NCBI GenBank assembly: GCA_963735055.1 | Contig: CAVTJN010000015.1 | Coordinates: 62,001-126,000, forward strand | DNA: 64,000 nucleotides | Direction of reading: 5' to 3' | Source of the DNA: JBBITI01 sp963735055 | GTDB taxonomy: Bacteria; Chloroflexota; Dehalococcoidia; Dehalococcoidales; UBA2162 | Part shown: positions 23,385 through 33,111 of the stretch, in pieces | Numbering within the stretch: the first letter of the stretch is position 1 | Layout: every line of letters begins with the position of its first letter | Translations under genes and position numbers: made by a program | The notes under the pieces: model-generated | The model's database searches: none | The model's input: the letters and a program-made list of their open reading frames with translations, nothing else | Told to the model about the DNA's origin: nothing

Positions 23385-24242
23385 TTACCCCGCCCATTCG
23401 CTCTGATACCTGGCCCCGAGGCCGACCTGCATGACCCCATAGGCTTTCTCTACCTTGTTGCACACCACCGGGGCGTGAGGAGTGCCCTTGGGGAAGGCGA
23501 TGACGGTCGGAACGCTGAAGGTATGGGTCTCATGCTCGGCGCCGATATCCACCGCCAGTTCGGCCCCGAGGTGGCTGAGATTGCTCGAATCGAGTCCGAA
23601 GAAGACCATGGCCTCGTCGTAGGGATGGACGTGCGCCTTCTTCCCCTGCCCGGGGTCCCACTGCCCGGTGCCGTTAAAGAGCCCCAGGTTTAAGTTCAAG
23701 TTCACTCCCTCGAGATCAGTACCCGACATGGCAATGAACTGATAGGCATCCGCCCCACCGAGCCCCTTCTTGACCGGCATCGTCTTCATAAGGTGGGCGT
23801 ACTTCGTTCCGTCGGTCTTACCATCCTGCGGCACCGGGGAACCGGAATACTTCGCAGACAGTGCGAGATGGAAATGACCGAAGGCATGAGTCACGTGTTC
23901 GGTGACCAGCGGACAATGGGGGACGCCCCTGGCCGCCACCGCCACCGTGGGGACGTTGAATTTGTGTGGTTCACGTTCCTTCCCCAGGCACAACTCCATG
24001 TCCGAGCCAAGATAGTTCAGGTCATCGGTATAGCCAAAGAACATGATCAGCTCATCGAACGGATGTATGTGCGCGCCCCGGCCGGGAGCCCAGTCGCCGG
24101 TCTGCTCGTAGACTCCGAGCATGAAATTCAACTCGAACCCCTGCAGGTCCGAGCCCTGAATAAAGACTATCTCCCGCGCATTCGCCCCGCCGCTTCCCTT
24201 GTTGAAAGACAGTCCCCGCACCAGGTCACCGTATTTCGCCAT
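23385..24242 (-). CDS. bicupin protein with internal duplication
   Basis: A 285-residue protein made of two similar cupin-like halves (about 1-140 and 145-285). Each half carries a His-x-His-Pro box followed by DE and FFG (AHIHPFDELIMFFG, AHVHPYDEAMVFFG). Each also has a G-x-PH-x-P segment (ARGVPHCPLV, PKGTPHAPVV). The His/His/Glu set is a typical metal site. Not assigned to a named enzyme. The start at 24242 has AGGAGG upstream. A good promoter lies 58 bp before the gene. Confidence 0.7.
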   Translation of the reverse strand: MAKYGDLVRGLSFNKGSGGANAREIVFIQGSDLQGFELNFMLGVYEQTGDWAPGRGAHIHPFDELIMFFGYTDDLNYLGSDMELCLGKEREPHKFNVPTVAVAARGVPHCPLVTEHVTHAFGHFHLALSAKYSGSPVPQDGKTDGTKYAHLMKTMPVKKGLGGADAYQFIAMSGTDLEGVNLNLNLGLFNGTGQWDPGQGKKAHVHPYDEAMVFFGLDSSNLSHLGAELAVDIGAEHETHTFSVPTVIAFPKGTPHAPVVCNKVEKAYGVMQVGLGARYQSEWAG

Positions 24243-24299
24243 GTTCCCTCCTCCTTCAGCCAATACCGCTCTTGATCAACAAGTCAACCAGCCACGCAC

Positions 24300-24328
24300 A
24301 TTCTAGGCGTTTTGCTGTAGAGTGGCAA
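24300..24328 (-). promoter_or_regulatory. sigma-70-type promoter of the bicupin gene
   Basis: Minus-strand TTGCCA (24323-24328, 5 of 6) and TAGAAT (24300-24305, 5 of 6) with 17 nt spacing. Confidence 0.6.
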
Positions 24329-24420
24329 TCGCCGCGAGTCCGTTCTCCAACGCCGCTTACCTCACCCGCCCGCGCAGACGGCATCGCACGGACGGCGCCG
24401 TCCGCCGCCCCCTGTCTCCG

Positions 24421-24450
24421 TTGAATCGAACGACTGTCGAATGCTATCAT
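24421..24450 (+). promoter_or_regulatory. promoter of the 82-residue protein gene
   Basis: TTGAAT (24421-24426), 18 nt spacer, extended -10 TGCTATCAT (24442-24450). The start codon lies 24 nt after the -10. Confidence 0.5.
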
Positions 24451-24473
24451 GATGAGGTTTGGAAGAGGGATCT

Positions 24474-24722
24474 ATGGTCGATTGGCAGATAACGGCGGCA
24501 ACCCTGCGCTGTGGCGTCGTGGGCAAGGAAGTCACGCTACTCGTTTACAAAGACTGGTCGGTGAAGTGCACGGGCCATTCCCGCTTTGGCCGGGAAGGCA
24601 AGAACGCCGGCCGAGCCTCGAAACAAGACGAACACCAAACCGGCTGCGAAGGGACAGACTGCCAACTGGCTAACGACTACCGGAAGAAGCTCCAGGACGA
24701 AGAAATGCGCCCACGGGCCTGA
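24474..24722 (+). CDS. small Cys-containing hypothetical protein
   Basis: An 82-residue protein beginning VDWQITAATLRCG, with VYKDWSVKCTG, and CEGTDC near residue 60. The four cysteines could form a metal site. The promoter and AGAGGGA ribosome site support expression. Not assignable to a family; the C-terminus is charged and probably disordered. Confidence 0.55.
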   Translation: MVDWQITAATLRCGVVGKEVTLLVYKDWSVKCTGHSRFGREGKNAGRASKQDEHQTGCEGTDCQLANDYRKKLQDEEMRPRA

Positions 24723-24791
24723 CGTCCAGACCCGGGGGGCATTGATCATCGAACCCTGACATCTCCGGCATATGTTCATTGACAAGGGCCA

Positions 24792-25685
24792 ATGGTAAAC
24801 GATACCAAACAAACGAGGATACGAATTGACAACCTTTCGCTCTCCTTCGGAGGAGCGAAGGCCCTGACTGATGTCAGCCTCGACATCAAGGACCGCGAGA
24901 TCACGGCCATCATCGGGCCGAACGGGGCAGGGAAGACCTGCGTACTGAACTGCCTGAATGGTTTCTACAAACCGCAGAAAGGCGAAATCTACTTTGAGGG
25001 GAAGAGGATTACGCGCATCCGGCCTGACCGGGCGGCCCGGCTCGGGCTGGCGCGCACCTTCCAGAATATCGAGCTGTACGCCGGACTGTCGACTCTGGAC
25101 AACATCATGGCGGCGCGCCACATGCTGATGAGAGAGAGTGTTATCGGCAGCGCCTTCAATCTCAGTGTATCGTTCAGCCGGGGACAACCGGCCGAAGAGG
25201 GCCAAACGCATTTCAGGACCAGACCGCCACTGGTAAGCTGGCCCCACTGGGAGGAGATCAAGCACCGTCACATTGTCGAAGATATCATCGACTTCCTTGA
25301 GATTGAGCCAATCCGGAAGAAGGTGGTGGGCACCCTGCCTTACGGCATGCGCAAGCGCGTGGAACTGGCCCGGGCGCTGGCGCTGGAACCCAAGGTCCTG
25401 CTCCTCGACGAACCGATGGCCGGCATGAACCTGGAGGAGAAGGAGGACATTGCCCGCTTCATTGTGGATATCTTCGAGGGGCAGGGTGACACCTACCCCG
25501 ATACGCCCGTACTCAGAGACGGGATCAGCTGCATCGTTCTGGTTGAGCACGACATGGGGGTGGTAATGGACCTTGCCGACCGGATCGCCGTCCTCGACTT
25601 CGGCCGGAAGATCGCCGAGGGCACCCCGGACGAGATCCGGACCAATCCCCAGGTGATATCGGCATACCTGGGGAAAGAGGGCTAA
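24792..25685 (+). CDS. branched-chain amino acid-type ABC transporter ATPase (LivG-like)
   Basis: ATPase of a LivFGHMK-type importer, 297 residues. Walker A GPNGAGKT near residue 41, Walker B VLLLDEP near residue 205. The usual LSGGQ signature is replaced by LPYGMRKRVELA. An insertion of about 40 residues (about 120-160) makes it longer than the usual 250. It is the only member of the Liv set on the plus strand. It converges on the PaaK gene with no spacer: its TAA ends at 25685 and the PaaK stop begins at 25686. Confidence 0.85.
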   Translation: MVNDTKQTRIRIDNLSLSFGGAKALTDVSLDIKDREITAIIGPNGAGKTCVLNCLNGFYKPQKGEIYFEGKRITRIRPDRAARLGLARTFQNIELYAGLSTLDNIMAARHMLMRESVIGSAFNLSVSFSRGQPAEEGQTHFRTRPPLVSWPHWEEIKHRHIVEDIIDFLEIEPIRKKVVGTLPYGMRKRVELARALALEPKVLLLDEPMAGMNLEEKEDIARFIVDIFEGQGDTYPDTPVLRDGISCIVLVEHDMGVVMDLADRIAVLDFGRKIAEGTPDEIRTNPQVISAYLGKEG

Positions 25686-26966
25686 CTACTCCCACTTCCT
25701 GGTATCTACCACCCGGGGCTGTTTGTCGTCGATCGTTCCCGTCGCCACGATTTCAATGTGGTCGAGCTTTAGACGGCAAGCGTCCTGGAATCTGGTGTTC
25801 AGGTCTTCACCCAATTTCGCCGGGTCGGTACTCGCGCCCTGCAACTCCACCTTAAGATTGATCTCATCACGATTCTCGCGCCGCCCGATGACGATCTGAA
25901 ACCTGGTCACCGCGGCGACCCCACCGATGGCTGCTTCCGCCTGCCGGGTGACGACGAACATCCCGCGGACCTTTACCGCATCGGACGTCCGGCCGACGAT
26001 ACCCGTCAGCCGGTGGGCGGTCCGGCCGCAAGGGCAGGGCGCGATGGTGTAGGAGGACATATCGCCGGTGCCAAAACGCAAGAGACCCCAGGCCTTGTTG
26101 TGAACGGGGGTCACCACGATCTCACCAACTTCGCTGTGCCGGAGTTGTCTTCCGGTCTCCGGGTCCACGATCTCCACCACGTAGTCGTCCATCATGTGCA
26201 TGCCGCTCTGCCGGTTACACTCGTAGGCGATGGCGCCCCCCGGCTCGGTCACCGCGTAAGTCTGGGAGGTGCGAAGTCGATAAGTCTCTTCAAAGGTCTT
26301 GCGCAGCGATGGCGGCAGCATTTCACCGGTGAACCAGGCCAGACGCAGCGCGAAGTCCCGGGAAATCACCAGACCCATTTCTTCGGCACGCTTGATCAGG
26401 CTCATCAGGAACGAAGGCGTCCCCACAAATCCGGTCGCCCGCAGATCACGCATCGCCTGAATCTGGATATCGGTGTTTCCGGTCCCGGTCACCACCACCG
26501 TGGCGCCGCAGTCTTTGAGGGCCTCGTGGAACAGTATTCCGGCCGGAGACAGGTGATAGGTGAAGGTATTGACGACGACGTCTCCCTTTCGGAAACCAGC
26601 CGCCCAAAAAGCCTTGGCAAACCACTGGATGGCAGAGTGCTGGACCGGCTCATAGATCGGGCCGGGAGAAATAAAGACCCTCTCGACGTCGGCGGGAGGA
26701 ATCGCCAGGAACCCACCGTACGGCGGGTTCCGTTTCTGCCATTCGATAACATCGGTCTTCCGGATGATCGGCAGCCGCTCCAGGTCTTTCATTCTCCGGA
26801 TGTCAGCCGGCTTGACTCCCGCCTTGTCCATCATCGCCCGGGCCGTTGCAGCGTTGCGGTAGGCGTGATCAACCGCCTCGACCAGCTTCTGATTGAGATA
26901 GCTTTCCCGGCTGGGGACCGGCATCGTCTCCAGTTCGTCAAAGTACTCGCCGTTTGAAGGAGCCAT
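25686..26966 (-). CDS. phenylacetate-CoA ligase family protein (PaaK-like)
   Basis: AMP-forming adenylating enzyme of the PaaK family (426 residues) that activates aryl acids such as phenylacetate or indoleacetate to CoA thioesters. RTSQTYAVTEPGG near residue 235 and HRLTGIVGRTSDAVKVRG near residue 320 follow the family order. A GGGGGAGAG site precedes the ATG. It follows livF on the same strand, 66 bp away, and fits degradation of aryl acids made from aromatic amino acids. A general acyl-CoA ligase role cannot be excluded. Confidence 0.85.
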   Translation of the reverse strand: MAPSNGEYFDELETMPVPSRESYLNQKLVEAVDHAYRNAATARAMMDKAGVKPADIRRMKDLERLPIIRKTDVIEWQKRNPPYGGFLAIPPADVERVFISPGPIYEPVQHSAIQWFAKAFWAAGFRKGDVVVNTFTYHLSPAGILFHEALKDCGATVVVTGTGNTDIQIQAMRDLRATGFVGTPSFLMSLIKRAEEMGLVISRDFALRLAWFTGEMLPPSLRKTFEETYRLRTSQTYAVTEPGGAIAYECNRQSGMHMMDDYVVEIVDPETGRQLRHSEVGEIVVTPVHNKAWGLLRFGTGDMSSYTIAPCPCGRTAHRLTGIVGRTSDAVKVRGMFVVTRQAEAAIGGVAAVTRFQIVIGRRENRDEINLKVELQGASTDPAKLGEDLNTRFQDACRLKLDHIEIVATGTIDDKQPRVVDTRKWE

Positions 26967-27032
26967 TCTCTCCCCCTTAAGAAACCGTAATGCCTTCTCG
27001 CTGCCGAAGGACCGCTCGCCGAGAAGGGTGCG

Positions 27033-27824
27033 CTAAAGCCACCGTTTACGCCGCTTGTAGTGTTTCACTTCACGGTAGCTCTTCTTGGTACCCAGCGCTG
27101 AAAGCCCCATGTAGAATTCCTTGACGTCTTCGTTGTTGCGGAGGAAATCCCCGCTGCCGTCAAGGACAACCCGGCCGTTCTCCATGACATAGCCATAGCT
27201 GGCGATGCTGAGTGCGATTCTGACATTCTGCTCCACCAGCAATACCGAAGTCTTCTGTTCGGCATTGAAACGCTTGATAATGTTGTAGATTTCTTCCACC
27301 ATGAGCGGCGCCAGCCCGAGGGACGGCTCGTCAAGCATCATGAGTTTCGGGGCAGCCATCATGGCCCGCCCGATCACCAGCATCTGCTGCTCCCCGCCGG
27401 ACAGATAGCCGGCGATATTACGGCGCAGGGACTTGAGTCTGGGAAAGTATTCATAGACCATTTCGAGGTCCCGCTTCACCGCCCGCCGGTCCTTTCGCTG
27501 GTAGGCGCCCACGTTGAGGTTCTCTTCGGCCGTGAGGTGCTCGAAGACACGCCGGCCCTCGAGCGCCTGAATGATCCCGAGTTTGCTGATCTGTTCGGCG
27601 TTCTTGCGGTCTATGCGCGTCCCGTTCCATTCAATGCCGCCATCGGTAACTCGGCCCTCCTCAACATGGAGCAGACCCGAAATAGCCTTCAGGGTCGTGC
27701 TCTTGCCGGCGCCGTTGGCGCCGAGCAGGGCCACGATCGAGCCGTCTTCAACCGACATCGAAACGCCGTGAAGGACACGGATTACGTTCAGGTAACTGAC
27801 CTCAACACTGTTCAGTCGCAGCAT
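27033..27824 (-). CDS. branched-chain amino acid-type ABC transporter ATPase (LivF-like)
   Basis: LivF-type ATPase, 263 residues. Walker A GANGAGKST near residue 33, signature LSGGEQQM near residue 140 and Walker B LMMLDEPSLGLAP. It is about 25 residues longer than typical, with a basic tail (KHYKRRKRWL). It lies between the periplasmic-binding-protein and PaaK genes and should form the importer with LivG, LivH and LivM. Confidence 0.9.
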   Translation of the reverse strand: MLRLNSVEVSYLNVIRVLHGVSMSVEDGSIVALLGANGAGKSTTLKAISGLLHVEEGRVTDGGIEWNGTRIDRKNAEQISKLGIIQALEGRRVFEHLTAEENLNVGAYQRKDRRAVKRDLEMVYEYFPRLKSLRRNIAGYLSGGEQQMLVIGRAMMAAPKLMMLDEPSLGLAPLMVEEIYNIIKRFNAEQKTSVLLVEQNVRIALSIASYGYVMENGRVVLDGSGDFLRNNEDVKEFYMGLSALGTKKSYREVKHYKRRKRWL

Positions 27825-27842
27825 GATGGCCCATTCCCAGAA

Positions 27843-27872
27843 GAGGAGAGGGAGCGTGAGCCCCCTCTCCTC
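27843..27872 (-). terminator. stem-loop between livK and livF
   Basis: A 10-bp perfect stem (27843-27852 with 27863-27872) with a 10-nt loop and no strong U-tract in the minus direction. It probably stabilises the livK 3' end or partly terminates, giving more binding protein than ATPase. Confidence 0.6.
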
Positions 27873-27878
27873 ACACCT

Positions 27879-29147
27879 CTATTTACCGAACCACGAGTAG
27901 TCTTCGTACTTGACCATGGGCGCCTGCAGCCAACCGGTTATCGGCGAGATGACGCCCTTCTTAATCTGGAACACGCGCACTGACTTACTCAGCCGGTTGT
28001 CCCCCGGGGTATAGGTGACCGGACCTTGCAGGCCTCCCACGTCGTAGTTCTTCAGTTTCTGGATGCCCTGGGTCTCAATCGCCTTCCACGCCTCGGCGCC
28101 GCCTTTCGCCAGGGTCTCATACCCGACGTTCTTGATCGCGTTCCGCAGGACTTCGGCCACGATCAGGCTCTGCGCCCAGGAGGTGATGTAGTCCATGTTC
28201 CCCTGGTCGTCCGGATGGTACTTTTTGACGTACTCTTCCATCTTGGCCATACCCGGTACGTTGTCTTCCCAATTCACGGTCGGGAAGACCCCGTAGACGC
28301 CTTCCACTGCGTCCGCGCCGGCGATCTTGACCAGGGCCGAGGTGATGCCGGCGTGGCCGAGGCCGATGGTCACGCCGGGGAACAGGCCCAGGTCACGGGC
28401 GTTCTTGATGATCACCGCAGTGGGTGCCGGAGTGCTGGAAATGTACAGCACGTCCGGTTTCATGGCCTTGATCTTGGTAATCGAATCCATCTCGGAAGTG
28501 GTGGTGGCCGTGTGCTCGAAGATGGGATCGAGAATCTCAATGCCCAACTCCTCGGCCTTGGCCTTGAAAGCGTCACGAGCGCCATAGCCGGTCGGGTTGT
28601 TCAACAGTTCGAGAGCGAACTTCGGCTTGCCCTGCCCCTTCCAGACATTCTTCATGTAGTAGTCGGCGAAGATCAGGGCGTCATCGCCGTAGTCGGGATA
28701 CTGACCATAGATGTGTTGCGGCGGACGATACAGACTGGGGGCCGTGAAGGCCGCTATGCCGGGAAACCCCGCTTCGTTCGCGGCCGGCATCGCCGCCGTC
28801 ATCTCTTTTGACGATGCGACCGTGAAGAGAAGGGCATTCTCATCCATGAAGCGCTTAGTTACGGTGACCACCGTCGGGCTATCATATTTGCTGTCTACTG
28901 AGATAACGTCGATCTTGTACCCGTTCACTCCGCCCAGTTCATCGTTTATGTACTTGATGGCATCCAGATTGGCATGGGACATCGGACTGCCTTTTTCGGC
29001 GGCCGGTCCGGTCTGCGGATTGATCATCCCTATTTTCAGCGTCTGGCCCGGCTTGGCCGCGGGGCCACAGGCGCTCACCAGCGGCGTCAGCCCAACGATC
29101 AGGGCGAGCAGAACCGCCACCGGCATAATTGCCCTTTTGCTTTTCAC
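27879..29147 (-). CDS. LivK-like substrate-binding lipoprotein of the branched-chain amino acid-type importer
   Basis: Periplasmic-binding-protein-like lipoprotein, 422 residues, of the leucine/isoleucine/valine or aromatic-acid binding family. The signal peptide ends with a lipobox at LVSAC (about residues 23-27). The domain starts LKIGMINPQTGPAAEKG and continues GYKIDVISVDS, typical of the type I fold. I chose GTG at 29147 since GGAGGG lies 6 nt upstream; the ATG-like start at 29177 would give an odd N-terminus. It is followed by the stem-loop before livF. Ligand unknown. Confidence 0.85.
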   Translation of the reverse strand: MKSKRAIMPVAVLLALIVGLTPLVSACGPAAKPGQTLKIGMINPQTGPAAEKGSPMSHANLDAIKYINDELGGVNGYKIDVISVDSKYDSPTVVTVTKRFMDENALLFTVASSKEMTAAMPAANEAGFPGIAAFTAPSLYRPPQHIYGQYPDYGDDALIFADYYMKNVWKGQGKPKFALELLNNPTGYGARDAFKAKAEELGIEILDPIFEHTATTTSEMDSITKIKAMKPDVLYISSTPAPTAVIIKNARDLGLFPGVTIGLGHAGITSALVKIAGADAVEGVYGVFPTVNWEDNVPGMAKMEEYVKKYHPDDQGNMDYITSWAQSLIVAEVLRNAIKNVGYETLAKGGAEAWKAIETQGIQKLKNYDVGGLQGPVTYTPGDNRLSKSVRVFQIKKGVISPITGWLQAPMVKYEDYSWFGK

Positions 29148-29238
29148 CCTACACCCTCCAAGAAATTGTTCTAACATGAATTCTTACTACCATGGTTGGT
29201 CGGAACGTCACGACAATTTCAGACTACCTCCTCACGCG

Positions 29239-30294
29239 CTAGTAGGAAAACGGCCACAGACGGTACGAAGCCTTGAACAGGTTCCATCGGTGGGCCAGGC
29301 CCCGCGGTTCGAATACCAGAAAGAGTATGATGACAAGACCGAAGATCATGGGCGTCAGACCGGTGGCAAACCCTCCCGGCAAATGGGTAAGGCTGCGTTC
29401 CAGGAATGGTCCCACTTCCACGGTCAGGACTTGCTGAAGAAGGCGAATCAGCACGACGCCAAAGATGGGTCCGACTACCGTACCAAGACCACCAATAATC
29501 AGCATTCCGATGTAGAGCACGGATTCACCAAGACTAAACTGCTCGGCGTTGAGAAACCCGACCCAGTGGGCGAGCAGCGAACCGGCGATTCCGGCCATGA
29601 AGCAGCCGACGAAGAAGGCAAGCATCTTGTAGTGAAACAGGTTGATGCCCATGACCTCGGCGGCCAGATCATTGTCCCGGACCGCGATGAAGGCACGTCC
29701 GGCCTTGGTGCGCGCCAGGTTCCGGGCAAAGAAAGTGCATAGCACGACAATCGTCATGATGAGATAGAACATACTGCCCTCGGAGCGGAAGACGAGGCCG
29801 CCGATCGATGCCTTGGGCACGTTGATGCCGACAAAGCCACCGGTGAATCCCCAGTGGTTGATGACCCAGATGATAATGAACTGGGCGGCGATGGTGGTGA
29901 TCGCCAGGTAAAAGCCCTTGACGCGTACTGATGGCATGCCGAAAAGCAGACCCACCGAACCGGCAAGAAATCCGGAGCAGATCAAGGCGATCGGGAAGGG
30001 TACGCCAAACCGGTTCGTAAGCATCGCCGATGTGTATGCGCCTACGGCGATGAAGCCGGCATGGCCAATGGATAATTGCCCGCAGTAGCCCATGAGGATG
30101 TTCAGTCCGGTGACCGCAATCAGGGTAATGCCTATCTGGTTAACGACGCTCAGCCAGTAGTTGCTGTGCAGGTAGAGGGGCAGCGTAAAAAGCAGCACCA
30201 GAAAACCAATCAGGAACACCCACTGTGTCTTGGTGCGGATAGTGCCGAGATCGTCCGCGTAGTTGTAACTCCGCTTGCCGCAGGGTAGTGTCAT
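29239..30294 (-). CDS. branched-chain amino acid-type ABC transporter permease (LivM-like)
   Basis: LivM-type permease, 351 residues, with about nine membrane helices. The central region has the GFYLAITTIAAQF and FVGINVPKASIGG loops, followed by RAFIAVRDNDLAAEVMGIN, the conserved coupling helix that contacts the ATPase. AAGGA lies 9 nt before the ATG. The stop of the upstream livH frame lies 3 bp away. Confidence 0.9.
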   Translation of the reverse strand: MTLPCGKRSYNYADDLGTIRTKTQWVFLIGFLVLLFTLPLYLHSNYWLSVVNQIGITLIAVTGLNILMGYCGQLSIGHAGFIAVGAYTSAMLTNRFGVPFPIALICSGFLAGSVGLLFGMPSVRVKGFYLAITTIAAQFIIIWVINHWGFTGGFVGINVPKASIGGLVFRSEGSMFYLIMTIVVLCTFFARNLARTKAGRAFIAVRDNDLAAEVMGINLFHYKMLAFFVGCFMAGIAGSLLAHWVGFLNAEQFSLGESVLYIGMLIIGGLGTVVGPIFGVVLIRLLQQVLTVEVGPFLERSLTHLPGGFATGLTPMIFGLVIILFLVFEPRGLAHRWNLFKASYRLWPFSY

Positions 30295-30297
30295 GCG

Positions 30298-31183
30298 TTA
30301 TATCCTTTCGATCCGTGCCTCGCCAAACATGCCATAGGGTCGGACCAGAACCACAATAATGATGACGATAAACGGGATGATATCCTTGACTCCCGGCCAG
30401 GTCAGCGGGCTGAGATAGCCCCCGCCCAGGCTCTCGGCCAAACCGATTATCGGCCCGGCGATGATCGCGCCGCCGAAAGAGTCCAGTCCCCCCAATATCA
30501 CGACTGAAAACGACTTCAGACCGGTCTCCACCAGACCGTAGGTAATACCGCCGATACTGGATATCAGGACTCCCCCCACCGCCGCCACCACGCAGGCGAA
30601 CATCCAGGAACTGGAGAATATCTTCGTCACCGGTACGCCGCAGGCCTGAACCGCCAGTCTGGTCGTCGGCGGTCGCCCTCATGGCAATACCCATCTTATG
30701 ATAGCGGTAGAACAGGCTCAGAATGATGAATACCAGGAAAGATATTCCGGCCACCCACAGGTACTCCTGCGAAATTACGGCGGATCCGATACGGATAGGC
30801 TGGGTGGGGAAGAAGCGCGGCATCGCGGCAACGCTCATCGGCCACGCAAAGACCACCACTCCCTCCAGAAAATAGGCCACCCCCAGCGTCACCGTAATCA
30901 GCGAGAGAATCGGCTGGGCGATCAACGGGCGCAGAATTATGCGTTCGATGAGCCAGCCGAGGATCGGGGCAAAGATGAGGACCACGGGAAACCCGAGCCA
31001 TAGGGGAAGGCCGGCCTGCACCAGTACGCCGTAGGTGAACCACGAGGAGATGAGCACCAGTTGCCCGAGAGCGAGGTTCGCCACCCCGGTGGACTTCCAG
31101 ACCACCACGAAGCCCAGGGCGATTAGGGCATAGACCATGCCCACCGCCAGTCCGGAGATCACGAGTTGCAGTGCTTCTGTCAT
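30298..31183 (-). CDS. LivH-like permease gene split by a 1-nt insertion
   Basis: LivH-type permease broken at about 30658. The N-terminal frame (31183-30659) ends MRATADDQ, where the conserved coupling helix should continue LAVQACGVPVTKIF. That continuation is in the next frame (30657-30298) to the end GMFGEARIERI. Removing one T (plus strand) at 30658 restores a 294-residue LivH, the usual family length, with the RATADDQ motif intact. Its ATG overlaps the fadD stop (ATGA), so translation is coupled. An indel in the assembly is more likely than decay, since livM, livK and livF are intact. Confidence 0.8.
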
Positions 31184-33094
31184 AATTTGACTCCACCGAC
31201 GGTCCTGATCTTGATGCCGGTCTTGACCGTCCCCTTCCGGCCGTCGCGATAGGTCACCGAAGCCTCCACCAGCACCTCACCCGCATTTTCATACATGCCC
31301 CGGATCAGCTCCCGGTAGCGCTCCTCGACGAATTCGCGACGCAGCTTCCTGGTCCGGGTCAGCTCCGCCTCGTCCGGATCAAACTCCTTGTGCAGCAGGA
31401 CGAACTTCCTGACGCGGGCGCCCTCCGGCAGATAGCTGTTCACGCGGCAGCAGATCCTTTTCGATCAGCTCGGCCACCTCCTCCTTTTGCGAGAGATCGA
31501 CGAAGGTGGTGTAGGGTATCTTATGCCGTTCTGCCCACTTGCCAACCATGGCAAAATCCATATTGATGATCGCCGAAACGAAATCCTTGTCCTTACCGCC
31601 GACCACCATGGCATCCTTGATGTAGGGGCTGAACCTGAGCCGTCCCTCGATATACTGGGGAGCGTATTTTGCCCCCGATTTCAGCTCGCCCATGTCCACC
31701 AGGCGGTCGAGGAATATAAGGTGGCCCTTCTCGTTGATATTGACGGCGTCGCCGGTATGGAGCCAGCCATCGACCAGAGCGGACGCCGTTTTCTCCGGAT
31801 TCTTCAGGTAGCCGCTGAACATGCAGTCGCTTCTGACCAGCAGTTCCCCGGCGTCGGTGACCCGCACCTCGGTCCCCAATGCCGGCCGCCCCACGCTTTC
31901 GAACGCGATTTCCCCCTCCCCGTGAGACGAGATCAGCCCGGCCTCGGTGCTGGCGTAGTTCTGCCGCAGTTCGACGCCGATGGCGTGTATCAGCCGAAAC
32001 GTATCGAGGCTCAACACCGAACTGCCGGTCACCGCGAACCGTATATGACTGAGGCCCAGTTTGTCCTTGAGCGGACGAAAAAGTAGCAAGTATGCCAGGC
32101 CGTGAAGCAACTTCCAGGAAAGACCCGGCTCCTTGTTTTCGAAGCGAAGGTCGGCCATATTATGCCCGACCGGGAGAAACAGGTTGTAACAGAATCTTTT
32201 CAGCGGGTTGGCGTCAAGTATCTTGACGTGAATCTCACTGACCAGGCTTTCCCACTGGCGGGGCCCGTAGATGACAAAGTTGGGGCCAATCTCGCGAGTG
32301 TCCTCAGCGATAGTCTCCGGCTCCTCGGGGAAGTTCAACCTGGCGCCGGTCAGGAGATGAGGGATCGTGGCAAAGAAGCTGTCGCCAACCCAGGCCGCGG
32401 GAAAGTTGGAGATCAGGTCGTCGTTTTCGTCCAGCGGGTACCTGTCGGTGAAGCCACGGGCCGTGGTTATCAGGGCACGGTGCGTGAGCAAGGCGCCTTT
32501 CGGCAAGCCCGTGGTGCCCGAAGTGTAGTATATGAAAGCGGGATCATCGCCCGTACCACGACGGACACTATCTTCGAACAGGTCCGGGTGAGTCTTCTCA
32601 TATTCACGACCCAGACGGGTGACCTCCGCAAAACCAACAAGGAGAGGGTCGTCGTAGTTCTTGAGACCCTTGGGATCCCAGTAGATGATCTTCTTCAGAA
32701 GGGGCAGCTCTTCCTTGATCTGGAGGAACTTGTCGGTCTGTTCCTGGTCGTTGACGATAGCGAAAACGGCTCCCGAGTGTTCCGCCACGTACTTGACTTC
32801 CGACGGAATCGCGTCAACAAACGCTCCGGTGACAATGCCGCCCGCGGCCTGCACTGCGAATTCCCCCCAAAACCACTCCGGCTCATTGTCCCCGATAATA
32901 CAGACAACGTCCCCCCGCTTGAGGCCAAGACTGACCAGACCCAGCGAAAAGTACTTGACGTTGGTGTAGTAGTCCGACCAGCTGTATCTCTGCCAGATGC
33001 CAAACTTCTTCATGCACAGGGCAGTGCGCTGGCTCCAGTTTTCGGAGTTAGCTTTGATGAGTTGAGGTATGGTGGCCGGAAGATCTATGACCAC
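31180..33094 (-). CDS. long-chain fatty acid/acyl-CoA ligase (FadD-like), split by a 1-nt insertion
   Basis: AMP-dependent acyl-CoA synthetase of the class that often sits in Liv-type transporter clusters. IYYTSGTTGLPKGALLTHR is the P-loop (about residue 195). HTGDAVNINEKGHLIFLDRLVDMGELKSGAKY carries the adenylation hallmarks. The frame breaks near 31444: one extra C (G on the plus strand) shifts DLLP away from VNSYLPEGARVRKFVLLHK. The downstream frame ends 31180. Corrected length is about 637 residues. GTG start at 33094 with AAGGAG. It heads the Liv operon behind the leader with an attenuator-like structure. Confidence 0.8.
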
Positions 33095-33111
33095 TGCGCT
33101 CCTTCACCGTA

